Below are positions 31,389-39,478 of a stretch of 64,000 bases of DNA, in pieces (positions within the stretch are counted from its first letter, which is position 1; every line of letters begins with the position of its first letter). Location of the stretch: contig JAJZJM010000004.1 in NCBI GenBank assembly GCA_021810105.1, positions 1-64,000 on the forward strand. Reading direction: 5' to 3'. A program made the translations under genes and the position numbers. The stretch is from Microcaldota archaeon (GTDB lineage Archaea > Micrarchaeota > Micrarchaeia > Micrarchaeales > Micrarchaeaceae). The notes beneath the pieces were generated by a model, which did not search any database, had not been told where the DNA came from, and saw only the letters and a program-made list of their open reading frames with translations.

Positions 31389-32642
31389 ATGGAAAGGGCA
31401 GAAATACTGGCAGAGATATCTGGCATAAACAAGGCAAATTATGCCATAAAAAGATCTTCCATCGTCTATCAGCATATGCGTGACCCCGCACTTCTCCGTT
31501 ATTATTACAGGATTAAAATGCAGCCCCTAACTGCCCGCATGGATCTACAGGGATCCTCTCCCACTGACATATTCATAGGAAGGGCCAATTATCCAAAGGT
31601 GTATATTGGACCGATGCTGCCTCCAGAATTCGGAGATACCTCATTGCTCGCCACTCCTGAGAGGTGGACGGACATATCTATGGACCAGATAGTTGAGTTC
31701 AGGTCAAAGCTTGTGAGGGGCATGTATCTTTCAAACGTAAAAGATGTGGAAAAAGGCAGAGTGCAGGAGCAAGTACGGGATCTGGCGCTATCGGAAAGCC
31801 CCGCAGACTCAGAAATGTTATTCCAAAAAAAGCCATTTGTTAAGATGGCGCTCCAAGACGAGGTTCAGCCATTTGGCCCCAGCGCAATAATGAAAAACTT
31901 CGAGCTTTATAATTTTAAGGCAGATACAAGAATAGAAAACCTGTATTTTGACACTGATGCAAAGGCGACTACCGCCATAAAGGAGTTGTACAAGAAAGGA
32001 GTTGAAGTATCCAAAATACAGAAATCTCTTTCGGCCGGGCTCTTCGGAATTCAAAGGAACAGGAGATTTGTCCCAACAAGGTGGAGCATTACTGCGGTAG
32101 ATGATACTCTTTCAAAGGACAATCTCAAAGAGGTAAAAAGTTTTGACAGCATAGATCATATTCAGGTATATTATTATGTATCGTTGGACAACAGGTGGCT
32201 CATTGCATTCATACCCGGAAGCTGGCAATATGAATCTGCAGAGGCATGGTATCCAAATACGGTGTGGAACGTTGACGGCGCAAACATATCAATATTCTCA
32301 TCTTATGAGGGGTACAATGGAAGGAAGGAGTATGCAGAAATAGGAGGGTGCTATTATGCTGCTAGGCTGGCTGTCACTGAAAAGTTGAAAAAGGTCAAAC
32401 GGCAAGCCATGGTGCTAATACTCAGGGAGGTGCACGAAGGTTATCTAATGCCTGTTGGTGTTTGGAATGTCAGGGAGCACGTAAGGGAGGCTCTTAGAGG
32501 CACTCCCGAATCATTGTACAGCGTCGATGATCTCTTTAACTTCATAAAGAAAAAGCTTGACATTCCGCTTAAGGAATGGATAAAGAACAGCACAATGCTG
32601 AGAGAACTCCTTATGCAGAGAAGAATACGGGATTATGTATGA
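31389..32642 (+). CDS. NreA/NreB-family DNA-repair protein (DUF650/DUF651)
   Basis: Conserved archaeal protein implicated with PCNA in repair of alkylation damage. The core phrases IFIGRANYPKVYIGPM, MALQDEVQPFGPSA, RRFVPTRWSITAVDDTLSK and GGCYYAARLAVTEKL are typical of the family. The N-terminal CxxC zinc finger of NreA proteins is not seen. The extreme C-terminus QRRIRDYV fits a weak PIP box (Q..I..Y), the position where family members bind PCNA. The ATG at 31389 is chosen because the upstream codons overlap the divergent promoter; the longest frame starts at 31293. Confidence 0.88.
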   Translation: MERAEILAEISGINKANYAIKRSSIVYQHMRDPALLRYYYRIKMQPLTARMDLQGSSPTDIFIGRANYPKVYIGPMLPPEFGDTSLLATPERWTDISMDQIVEFRSKLVRGMYLSNVKDVEKGRVQEQVRDLALSESPADSEMLFQKKPFVKMALQDEVQPFGPSAIMKNFELYNFKADTRIENLYFDTDAKATTAIKELYKKGVEVSKIQKSLSAGLFGIQRNRRFVPTRWSITAVDDTLSKDNLKEVKSFDSIDHIQVYYYVSLDNRWLIAFIPGSWQYESAEAWYPNTVWNVDGANISIFSSYEGYNGRKEYAEIGGCYYAARLAVTEKLKKVKRQAMVLILREVHEGYLMPVGVWNVREHVREALRGTPESLYSVDDLFNFIKKKLDIPLKEWIKNSTMLRELLMQRRIRDYV

Positions 32643-32701
32643 AACAGGATTAATCTGCATTTTATTTTAATATTTTTTCAAACTCAAAGCTTTAGCTTAA
32701 A

Positions 32702-33742
32702 TCATTTTTTCCTTATAAACATCTCTTCAACAGCAGATTTAACTATTTTAGTGTAATTATTTTCTGGCATTATGCCAATGTATTGCTCTACCGCCTCTTT
32801 AGCCTTGGCTCCATACTTGTCCCGTACAGACTCAGCATATCCAATCCCATCATACTTTTCGATTAGCGATCTAATATAATTTATTTCATCAGACGTCTTG
32901 TCATCTCTCTTCTTCTTGTATATTGCATCGATCTTGGCTTTTTCTTCTTTTGTCGCATTTTTATATGCATGAAGAATTATTAGAGTTACCTTACCTTCGT
33001 AAATGTCACCAAAGTTTTTCTTTCCAAATTCTTTTTCATCAGCAACCATATCAAGTATGTCATCAGTAATCTGGAACGCTATTCCGGCATTATATCCCAT
33101 CTGTTTTAAGATCTTCAAGTCTGTTTCCGATCCATTTCCTGTCAAAGCCCCTATCTGCATAGGCCCGTATACTGTATAATAGCATGTTTTGCTATCTGCT
33201 ATTCTTAAGTAAAACGATTCATCAACTTTTGACAGATCTTTGACGTGATGTATAAACTCATTTTCTATATATTGGCCTTCGACTGTGTAGGATAGCATAT
33301 CATAGAACTTGTCATACACGGCGCCTCCGCGTTCAGGACCCCTCTCCTTCACATAATCATTCAGCATTTTCCACATGGCCATCTGCCCTGTATTTGATGC
33401 ATTCATAGCATGCACCCAACCGTATATCTTTTGTGCAGCAGGTTTTCCACGCCTTAGATCAGCATCGTCTTCAATATCATCCTGCATAAGAATCCAGTCC
33501 TCTGAAAGCTGCTCTGCCGCTGCAGGAAGTATAGCATCTTTCAAAGTGGCACCGTACAAATAAGCCGTAAGCAAAACTAGTCCTGGACGCCTATATTTTC
33601 CCTGACGGTCTATGTAGTCTCTCATTATCTTGTAGTGCTCAATCGGGTCCTTTATAGGCACATACTCGCAGATCTTGTTATATATACTCGCTCTATGGGC
33701 CTCGACAAAATCTTTGAATGTGTTGAAGTTTGTATCGCTCAA
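32702..33742 (-). CDS. Trans-polyprenyl (GGPP-type) synthase
   Basis: Head-to-tail prenyl synthase giving the C20 (or longer) chain for archaeal lipids. The first Asp-rich motif is MQDDIEDDADLRRGKP (DDxxD), the second QITDDILDM; GQYIENEF and the FGKKNFGDIYEGK basic segment are also present. 346 residues, all-helical. Residues before DDxxD (LSEDWIL) have Trp where chain length is controlled, so product length is open. It works with the GGGP synthase at 59186 in membrane lipid synthesis. Confidence 0.92.
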   Translation of the reverse strand: MSDTNFNTFKDFVEAHRASIYNKICEYVPIKDPIEHYKIMRDYIDRQGKYRRPGLVLLTAYLYGATLKDAILPAAAEQLSEDWILMQDDIEDDADLRRGKPAAQKIYGWVHAMNASNTGQMAMWKMLNDYVKERGPERGGAVYDKFYDMLSYTVEGQYIENEFIHHVKDLSKVDESFYLRIADSKTCYYTVYGPMQIGALTGNGSETDLKILKQMGYNAGIAFQITDDILDMVADEKEFGKKNFGDIYEGKVTLIILHAYKNATKEEKAKIDAIYKKKRDDKTSDEINYIRSLIEKYDGIGYAESVRDKYGAKAKEAVEQYIGIMPENNYTKIVKSAVEEMFIRKK

Positions 33743-33786
33743 AATATCATCGTCTTCTGCAACTTATTCTCTGTGCGAAATTCAGA

Positions 33787-34161
33787 TTAGGATGTTGCTT
33801 CTCCATTGAATGTTATTCCAAGTATGGATCCCACCAATGCAATTGCAAATCCTATCAAAGGAAGTATGAAATTGCCAGCGTTGGCTAGCCCTATTATGCT
33901 GAATATTAATGCCACAACAGACCATATATGCGTCCTTGTAAGGTGCTTTGTGTACAGCGCGAACCCAGATATGAATACCACTACTGCAGCTATAATCGAA
34001 AGAGCGAATTGGCCTGCAGGTCCGGCATACCCGTTGATTGTTGCAAGAGCTACTCCAAGGTCCGGCAGAAGAAGAGTTCCGAGCAAGGCTATTATGCCAC
34101 CTACAACAACCAGTCCCATTGCAAGAATGGGATATTCCATTCCGTTTCTTCTTTGTGCCAT
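33787..34161 (-). CDS. Small four-helix membrane protein A
   Basis: 124 residues from ATG 34161, which follows GGTGTT; the frame could start at 34182. Four hydrophobic segments: AMGLVVVGGIIALLGTLLL, FALSIIAAVVVFISGFALY, IWSVVALIFSIIGLANAG and LIGFAIALVGSILGITF. The same plan and several matching positions (ALYTKHLTRTHIWSVV against MMYTATTRNSVNTWGVV) show it is a paralogue of the next gene. Function is unknown; soluble termini are short. Confidence 0.75.
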   Translation of the reverse strand: MAQRRNGMEYPILAMGLVVVGGIIALLGTLLLPDLGVALATINGYAGPAGQFALSIIAAVVVFISGFALYTKHLTRTHIWSVVALIFSIIGLANAGNFILPLIGFAIALVGSILGITFNGEATS

Positions 34162-34171
34162 GTCAACACCA

Positions 34172-34531
34172 TTATTTTTCATTATTGGTGGCGCCTAATA
34201 TGCCTCCTATAATGCCTAATATAAATCCTATTATGAAGCCGCCTCCATTCGCTATGCTAACCAGGCTAAACACTATTCCAACAACTCCCCATGTGTTTAC
34301 TGAGTTCCTTGTAGTTGCAGTGTACATCATAAATGCGGATACGATCATTGCAATTCCGGATATGATTCCTACTGCGCCAAGAAGGCCTCCAAGCACTCCA
34401 AGTTTTATCAATGACAGAAATGCAACTCCCAAAACCGAAATCAATATGCCTCCCAGCAGCACAAGCAGTCCTCCTATAAGCTCTAGCACAAATGGTGCCG
34501 TAGGCCTGTTTATTCTTCTTGCAGATGCCAT
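34172..34531 (-). CDS. Small four-helix membrane protein B
   Basis: 119 residues, almost wholly hydrophobic, with Gly-rich helices (LIGGLLVLLGGILISVLGVA, LGGLLGAVGIISGIAMIVSA, VVGIVFSLVSIANGGG, IGFILGIIGGILGA). It is a paralogue of protein A, whose start lies 10 nt beyond its stop, so the pair is one operon. Glycine zippers suggest oligomer packing in the membrane. The family is not named with confidence. Confidence 0.75.
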   Translation of the reverse strand: MASARRINRPTAPFVLELIGGLLVLLGGILISVLGVAFLSLIKLGVLGGLLGAVGIISGIAMIVSAFMMYTATTRNSVNTWGVVGIVFSLVSIANGGGFIIGFILGIIGGILGATNNEK

Positions 34532-34692
34532 TCATACACCTACTTAAGATATGAACTAAAGCTTTAAATACATACCTAATTAGCAAGAAGTTTTTTATAT
34601 GCTCGTTATAAATGTGAGCGGGAAAACCCATGATTTAAATCGTGGGATGAAAGCGAACCGCAACACATATAAGATTTAATGGCGAAAAGGAT

Positions 34693-35886
34693 ATGTTCAT
34701 CTTGAAAAAGACGTACAGATACAGGGCGTATCCTTCAAAGGAACAGAAGGCAAGATTGAATAGGCAGATGTATCTATCGAAACAACTCTACAACCTTCTT
34801 CTTGAACAATCACAAAAATACTTCAAGGAAACTGGAAAGACCTTCACGAAATACGACATGAATAAATGGATTACAAAACTCAAAAAGAAGAACCCAGAAT
34901 TCAATGAACTATATTCCCAAGTCTGCCAAAATGTCGCAGACAGAGTCTCAGGGGCATACAAGAACTTCTTCAGAAGGATAAAGGAAAGAAAACAGGGAAA
35001 GAAAGTCAAGGGAGGTTTCCCACGTTTCAAATCATACGTCTCTTCATTGACTTACCCACAATCTGGTTTCAAGCCCGAAAAGAAGAAGGTTTCCGTTTCA
35101 AAAATCGGCAGGATAAACTTCGTCAACCACAGGGATATGGAAGGAAAGATAAAGACACTTGCGATAAAACAGACAAAATCGCAGGAATGGTATCTCACAT
35201 TTTCCACTGAAAAGGAAGATATCTCTCTCTTCTCAAACAATAAACCACAAGTAGGGATGGACTTGGGACTAAAGGAATATGCAACACTATCCGACGGAAT
35301 GAGGATTTCGAATCCAAGGATATCGGATAAATCCATCTGCAAACTGAAAACAATCCAGAGAAGGCTCTCAAACAAGAAGAAAGGAGGCAAGAACAGGAGA
35401 AGGGCAAAAATAAAACTTGCAAGGATATCGGAACATATCGCAAGGCAGAGGGACGACTTTCTTCACAAGACCTCATATCGTCTTGTAAATTCATACTCAT
35501 TCATTGCATACGAGGAACTGAAGATTGCGAATATGGCAAAGAACCATAATCTTGCAAGACAGATAACGGATGCTTCTTGGGGCAACTTCACCCAATATCT
35601 CTGTTACAAGGCTGAAAGTGCTGGTTGCAGAGTCGTCGGCGTGAACCCAAGGAACACAACAAGGACATGCAGTAAATGTGGAAACATACAGGATATAGGA
35701 TTGGGTGAAAGGACATATCTCTGCCAAAATTGCGGACTGAAGATTGACAGAGATTTGAATGCCTCAATAAATATCCTGACTACCGCAGGACTTGCGGGAA
35801 GTAACGCCTCTGGAGACGTTGTAAGACCTCAACTACTGGAGGCAGCCGTCTGTGAATCAGGAACTATATTTGGTGGTTCAAGATGA
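34693..35886 (+). CDS. tnpB: TnpB RNA-guided nuclease, copy 2
   Basis: 397 residues. N-terminal helix-turn-helix/wedge region (KTYRYRAYPSKEQKARLNRQ), RuvC-like core with Asp in GMDLGLKEYA (about 190), Glu in YEELKIANM (about 273) and Asp in IDRDLNASINI (about 352), and the zinc ribbon CSKCG...CQNCG. All three catalytic acids are present, so it should cut DNA next to its TAM (TTAT by the left flanks). It keeps the element in place after transposition by cutting empty sites. About 95% identical to copy 3, with differences clustered. Confidence 0.93.
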   Translation: MFILKKTYRYRAYPSKEQKARLNRQMYLSKQLYNLLLEQSQKYFKETGKTFTKYDMNKWITKLKKKNPEFNELYSQVCQNVADRVSGAYKNFFRRIKERKQGKKVKGGFPRFKSYVSSLTYPQSGFKPEKKKVSVSKIGRINFVNHRDMEGKIKTLAIKQTKSQEWYLTFSTEKEDISLFSNNKPQVGMDLGLKEYATLSDGMRISNPRISDKSICKLKTIQRRLSNKKKGGKNRRRAKIKLARISEHIARQRDDFLHKTSYRLVNSYSFIAYEELKIANMAKNHNLARQITDASWGNFTQYLCYKAESAGCRVVGVNPRNTTRTCSKCGNIQDIGLGERTYLCQNCGLKIDRDLNASINILTTAGLAGSNASGDVVRPQLLEAAVCESGTIFGGSR

Positions 35887-35942
35887 CCAATCAAAAAGCC
35901 ACCATTGGAAGCCCACCACCTTCAGTGGTGGGAGGATGTCAC
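35803..35942 (+). ncRNA. omega RNA of tnpB copy 2
   Basis: The 3' end of tnpB plus about 55 nt downstream, closing with the GTGGTGGG hairpin and GTCAC. By analogy with characterised TnpB systems this is the RNA scaffold, and the guide would be the flank beginning ATGAAATGGGGTATT, part of the DUF1634 gene. The 5' border is approximate. Confidence 0.6.
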
Positions 35943-36319
35943 ATGAAATGGGGTATTATGAATATCGCAACAAGCATATTTATCAAGACTATCGCTGTTA
36001 TCACAGTATATACTGAGTTTCTTTTTTGGAAGAACCAGAAGACAGAGAGGAGGACGCGTGCTACAGGAGTTGCTATAAGTATGGCAAGGCCCAGCATTAT
36101 ATAGTATACTCCATCGAGCGACTCAAGCCCATTTTGCATTGAGCCGAATCCTATGACGGAACTGTTAAGGCTGGATGTTGGCGAAGCTATGACAGACAGA
36201 CTATACCTGCTCGCCCCAGGGACAAGCAGCAGCAATGCCAGTCCTATCAGTATCACAATTATGCTCACTACAACTCCTATGCGCAGTGTATTCCCTATTA
36301 TGTATTCAAGGTCTGTCAT
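35939..36319 (-). CDS. DUF1634-like membrane protein
   Basis: 126 residues, three membrane segments (IGVVVSIIVILIGLALLLLV, YIIMLGLAILIATPVARVLL, VYTVITAIVLINMLVAIFII). The pattern IGVVVSxxxIxxGL and LGLxILIATPVxRV is DUF1634, often next to TauE/SafE exporters, as here (ATGA overlap). The last codon and stop lie at the edge of tnpB element copy 2: TGA comes from the element's terminal GTCAC. Without the element the frame would end PHFI-stop, so the protein is changed only in its last residue. Confidence 0.85.
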   Translation of the reverse strand: MTDLEYIIGNTLRIGVVVSIIVILIGLALLLLVPGASRYSLSVIASPTSSLNSSVIGFGSMQNGLESLDGVYYIMLGLAILIATPVARVLLSVFWFFQKRNSVYTVITAIVLINMLVAIFIIPHFM

Positions 36320-37161
36320 AATATTCCTCTAAGTATCATCTCTACTCCAAGCACTACAAGCACAACTATGAAGAGAGTTCGTATTCCTACGTTTCTCATG
36401 GAGTTGAGCTTCTTCGAGCCTATGTACGCTCCTATAAGGACTCCTACTGCAGCTGTGCCTGCTATGAAAGGCTGTATGTATCCGAGCTTCCAGTATATCG
36501 CTGTGCCTACGGCCGCAGTCACGCCAATCATAAAATTGCTTGTCGTAGTGCTTACCTTCTGCGGCAGGTTCATCGCCTGGTCCATGCTCAATACCTTTAG
36601 CACTCCTGAGCCGACCCCAAGAAGGCCAGATATTATGCCTGCAGCAAGCATTATCGCTTCTGACTGCATCCATCTTATTCCATGGTAATTCACGCGTCTT
36701 TTCAGGTACTCGTCATAATAACTGCCTTTGAGTTGGAAGAACTTTGTTGTCCTGTCTGGAGGCATGCGCTTAGGCAGCTCAAGCTTCCTCTTTTTGAATG
36801 ATTGGTATACTGATGAAAGCAGCACAATTCCGAATACTACGAATATTATGGACAATGCGCCTATTTTGTATATGTAAGCTGCAAGAAGGGATCCCCCGAT
36901 GGCGCCCAATGTTGTGGCAATCTCAAGAGACATTCCTATTTTGACATTGGTTATCCTGTCTCTCACGTATGCGCTTGCAGCTCCGCTCGAGGTTGCTATT
37001 GTTGCTATAAGTGCAGAGCCTGTTGCATAATACAACGGAACTCCAAGCCCTAATGAAAGAAGAGGCACAAGCACTATTGCGCCTCCGAGTCCAACCAACG
37101 AACCAATGAACCCAGCCGCAATGCCTCCTATCAGCAGTAGTATAAAGAACAGAAGCACCAT
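36316..37161 (-). CDS. TauE/SafE-family anion exporter
   Basis: 281 residues, about eight membrane segments in two repeats: GGIAAGFIGSLVGLGGAIVLVPLL at the start and GIISGLLGVGSGVLKV in the second half, the Gly-rich inverted-repeat signature of TauE/SafE (sulfite, sulfonate or related anions). A soluble loop of about 50 basic residues (about 110-155) divides the halves. It overlaps the DUF1634 gene by ATGA, a frequent partner. Transport of a sulfur anion or organic acid is inferred from family. Confidence 0.9.
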   Translation of the reverse strand: MVLLFFILLLIGGIAAGFIGSLVGLGGAIVLVPLLSLGLGVPLYYATGSALIATIATSSGAASAYVRDRITNVKIGMSLEIATTLGAIGGSLLAAYIYKIGALSIIFVVFGIVLLSSVYQSFKKRKLELPKRMPPDRTTKFFQLKGSYYDEYLKRRVNYHGIRWMQSEAIMLAAGIISGLLGVGSGVLKVLSMDQAMNLPQKVSTTTSNFMIGVTAAVGTAIYWKLGYIQPFIAGTAAVGVLIGAYIGSKKLNSMRNVGIRTLFIVVLVVLGVEMILRGIL

Positions 37162-37820
37162 AGTCTAGATACTATGCCTCTTTATTAAAGCATTGCGCTT
37201 TCAGCTACACGCCAAGATTCGTCCGATGACGAAGCCAAAGAAAAGCAAATATATATGCAAAATAAAATACTAACATGGTAACAAAATCTAAGTCAAAAAT
37301 TGATGAACTTGTTCCAGATTTGCGCGAGTGCATACCGGGGATTAGCACGATGAGACTTAGGAAGGCAGAGCAGGGTGCCAGAGAAGTAACTCAAAAGAGG
37401 CACATTCGATTAACGAATGGATTTCCTGAGGTATGAGGTTGTTGCAGAATGAATGGCAGCGCATTGATGTGCGTTGCCATTCATAATCTTCTAGTTTTAC
37501 CGTAAGCTAATTTTTGTGATAAGCGGCAACAAATAGCAAAGACATAAATAACTGCATCAATATAAAATATTGAAGAAGGACTTCAGATAAGGTACAGCAG
37601 TAATTAAATCTTATCCTAAAGTCGAGTAAAGAAAGCAAGCAAAAACTAGGGTTCTCAGAGCGGAAAGTTGTGAGAGCGTTAAATGCTTTTGCGATTTAGG
37701 CACTTGAAATCTGTAAGTCGCTGAAATTCTTCTTCTGTAATATTAAAAAATTAAAGGCAAGCAAAGTTGTGCAAGCCATCCGAACTCTCGTTATAACCTG
37801 TTTATATTCATAATATGATT
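37162..37820. other. Intergenic region without a supported gene
   Basis: 659 bases. A TATA-like AAATATATATGC near 37248 precedes two short overlapping frames (ATG 37276, 25 codons; ATG 37350, 28 codons) that would join by a single-base shift; neither has a recognisable product. A strong inverted repeat lies at 37451-37482. The remainder is AT-rich with no long frame or second tRNA. A small RNA gene is possible. Confidence 0.5.
37451..37482. other. 13-bp stem-loop
   Basis: GAATGGCAGCGCA pairs with TGCGTTGCCATTC (one G-T pair) over a 6-nt loop. No T-run follows. It could be part of a small RNA or a protein-binding site in the 37.2-37.8 kb gap. Confidence 0.45.
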
Positions 37821-37895
37821 TGCTCCCCCCGGGATTTGAACCCGGGTTCTGGGGTTGAAAGCCCCATGTCCTTGGCCGGACTAGACGAAGGGAGC
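37821..37895 (-). tRNA. tRNA-Glu (TTC anticodon)
   Basis: Minus-strand cloverleaf: acceptor GCTCCCT/GGGGAGC (last pair T-G), D arm GTCT...GGAC, anticodon stem TGGGG/CCCCA with loop CTTTCAA (TTC), T arm CCGGG TTCAAAT CCCGG, discriminator A, CCA not encoded. This tRNA can serve GAA/GAG; Gln-tRNA comes by the GatDE route. Confidence 0.95.
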
Positions 37896-37920
37896 TCGTT
37901 AGAAATAGGAAATCAGATTA

Positions 37921-38541
37921 TTAAGATATGTGCTTTGATATTTCCTCCATTATTTTTTTATGCACTTCGTCGCTGCTAGAATCTGCATCTATAACTCTTA
38001 CTTCCCCCCACCTTAGCTTAGGGGCCTTTGCTAGCTTTATATATCCCTCCCTGACTTTTTTCTGCATTTCTGTATTTTCGAACCTATCGGGTTTGTTATT
38101 TCTTTTCTCTATCCTTTCTCTTGCAGTTTTTATAGGAACATCCAGTATAACAGTCGCTGCGGGTTTTGGAAACAGGACACTATTTACACGAAGAAGCTCC
38201 TCCATATCCAGACCTAATGCGTATGCATATGCAGCTGTAGAGTAATAATATCTGTCGCATATGACTGTGCTTCCGTTTGCAAGCCTGGGTTCTATAATGT
38301 TATATACGTGCTGTGCCCTGTCTGCTGTAAAAATAAGCTGCACAGTAAGAGGATCTATAGTTTCGCCTTGCTCTTTCAGTTCATTTCTTATAATTTTTCC
38401 CAGTCCGTTATTAGTGGGCTCTGCAGTAAGCACCACATTACCATTCCCTCTCCTAAGCATCTCATCAAAAAGCATTCTAGCCTGCGTGGTCTTTCCAGAT
38501 CCGTCTATTCCTTCCAAAACAAGCAGTTTTCCTCTTGCCAT
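37921..38541 (-). CDS. tmk: Thymidylate kinase
   Basis: Phosphorylates dTMP to dTDP. 206 residues with P-loop EGIDGSGKTTQ, the DRYYYSTAAYAYALG motif and TAEPTNNGLGKIIR, all typical. The lid region RERIEKRNNKPDRFE carries basic residues. It stands divergent from dcd across 70 nt, and with the split thyX forms a pyrimidine deoxynucleotide cluster. Confidence 0.95.
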   Translation of the reverse strand: MARGKLLVLEGIDGSGKTTQARMLFDEMLRRGNGNVVLTAEPTNNGLGKIIRNELKEQGETIDPLTVQLIFTADRAQHVYNIIEPRLANGSTVICDRYYYSTAAYAYALGLDMEELLRVNSVLFPKPAATVILDVPIKTARERIEKRNNKPDRFENTEMQKKVREGYIKLAKAPKLRWGEVRVIDADSSSDEVHKKIMEEISKHIS

Positions 38542-38611
38542 TAAACCACTCTTAATTCAAGCCGATGATATTTATTGTTTTCCGTTCATTTATAACAAAT
38601 GCGGTGTTTGA

Positions 38612-39172
38612 TTGATATTGTCTGATTACGACCTTGCAAATGCTCTAAGGCATAAAAGAATTGTGATAAGCCCTCTATCCAAGGAATCGATAAGAGAGAA
38701 TGGAATAGATTTCAGATTATCAAATGAGATTGCAAGGCACGGTACTCACGGTAAAGGTTTTGTACTAGACCCTGAAAACGAAGAGAATGTAAAGCACAGC
38801 TATTCTGTAGAGCATAATTCCAAAAGGCTGGTAATAGGGGCAAACGAACAGGTTCTTCTCTCGACAATGGAGTACATAGAGCTGCCTGATGACATAATGG
38901 GTTTTGTAGAGTTAAGAAGCACATGGGCAAGGCACGGGATTTCGCTTCCGCCTACCATAATAGATGCAGGTTTCAAAGGCACAGTCACACTGGAAGCAAT
39001 AAACAATGCCCCCTATGCTATAGCATTAAAGCCCAAACAGAGGTTTGCGCATATCATATTCATGAAGACAAGCAATAGGGTGATGAATAGCTACAGCGGA
39101 AGATACCTTGGCCAGAATGGGATAAAGCTCCCAAAAGTGCTGAAGAATAAAGGAAAAGGCAAGGACAGGTAA
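38612..39172 (+). CDS. dcd: dCTP deaminase
   Basis: Converts dCTP to dUTP (or dUMP in bifunctional forms). 186 residues: SIRENGIDFRLSNEIARHG, VLLSTMEYIELPDDIMGFVELRSTWARHGISLPPTIIDAGFKG with the catalytic Glu region, and PKQRFAHIIFM. The start is TTG 38612, preceded by GCGGTG. It provides dUMP for thymidylate synthase, whose local gene is broken 100 nt further on. Confidence 0.94.
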   Translation: MILSDYDLANALRHKRIVISPLSKESIRENGIDFRLSNEIARHGTHGKGFVLDPENEENVKHSYSVEHNSKRLVIGANEQVLLSTMEYIELPDDIMGFVELRSTWARHGISLPPTIIDAGFKGTVTLEAINNAPYAIALKPKQRFAHIIFMKTSNRVMNSYSGRYLGQNGIKLPKVLKNKGKGKDR

Positions 39173-39274
39173 GTTATTAATGCAAGGGTGCCAGATTAAG
39201 AGCAAACGGAATGCTGCCGACTCCTCTTATTTAGGGTCCAATTACAGTTTAAAAGAAAAGCAAGGGGTGTAGAC

Positions 39275-39397
39275 GTGGAGATAAGAAAAACTGTACGTGA
39301 CGGTGCTTTGGGCAGCTCTCCTCTAGAGGACAGGATGGTTAGGCCAAGAACCGATGCTGCGGAGGAGATAATAGGAGTAGGATTTTCCGTATTATAA
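39275..39397 (+). pseudogene. thyX: thyX 5' fragment
   Basis: A frame from GTG 39275 (after GGGGTG) reads VRPRTDAAEEIIGVGFSVL and stops at TAA inside the left end of tnpB copy 3. In the long ThyX type the segment ending in PVL is followed by DHG..., so these 40 codons are the N-terminal extension of flavin-dependent thymidylate synthase. The break falls after VL, within the TTAT target. Confidence 0.6.
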
Positions 39398-39478
39398 ATG
39401 TGAGCGGGAAAACCCACGATTTCAATCGTGGGATGAAAGCGAACCGTAACACATATAAGATTTAATGGTGAAACGGAT

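Larger units (their letters stand above)
34610..35942 (+). mobile_element. tnpB-only IS605-type element, copy 2 (1333 bp)
   Basis: Left end after TTAT: AAATGTGAGCGGG, then the hairpin CCCATGATTTAAATCGTGGG; right end with hairpin CCCACCACC TTCA GTGGTGGG and terminal GTCAC. The length is exactly the same as copy 3. There is no tnpA, so movement would need a Y1 transposase from elsewhere. No target duplication is seen, as expected for single-strand transposition next to a TTAT target. The right end overlaps the stop codon of the DUF1634 gene. Confidence 0.9.

Noticed and set aside
34038-34547. 169-codon plus-strand frame opposite the small membrane proteins
   Set aside because: It is antisense to two paralogous membrane genes that have starts, ribosome sites and matching architecture.
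37276-37436. Two short frames that a single base would join into about 53 codons
   Set aside because: No product similarity, and the join needs a change I cannot justify; noted only in the intergenic entry.
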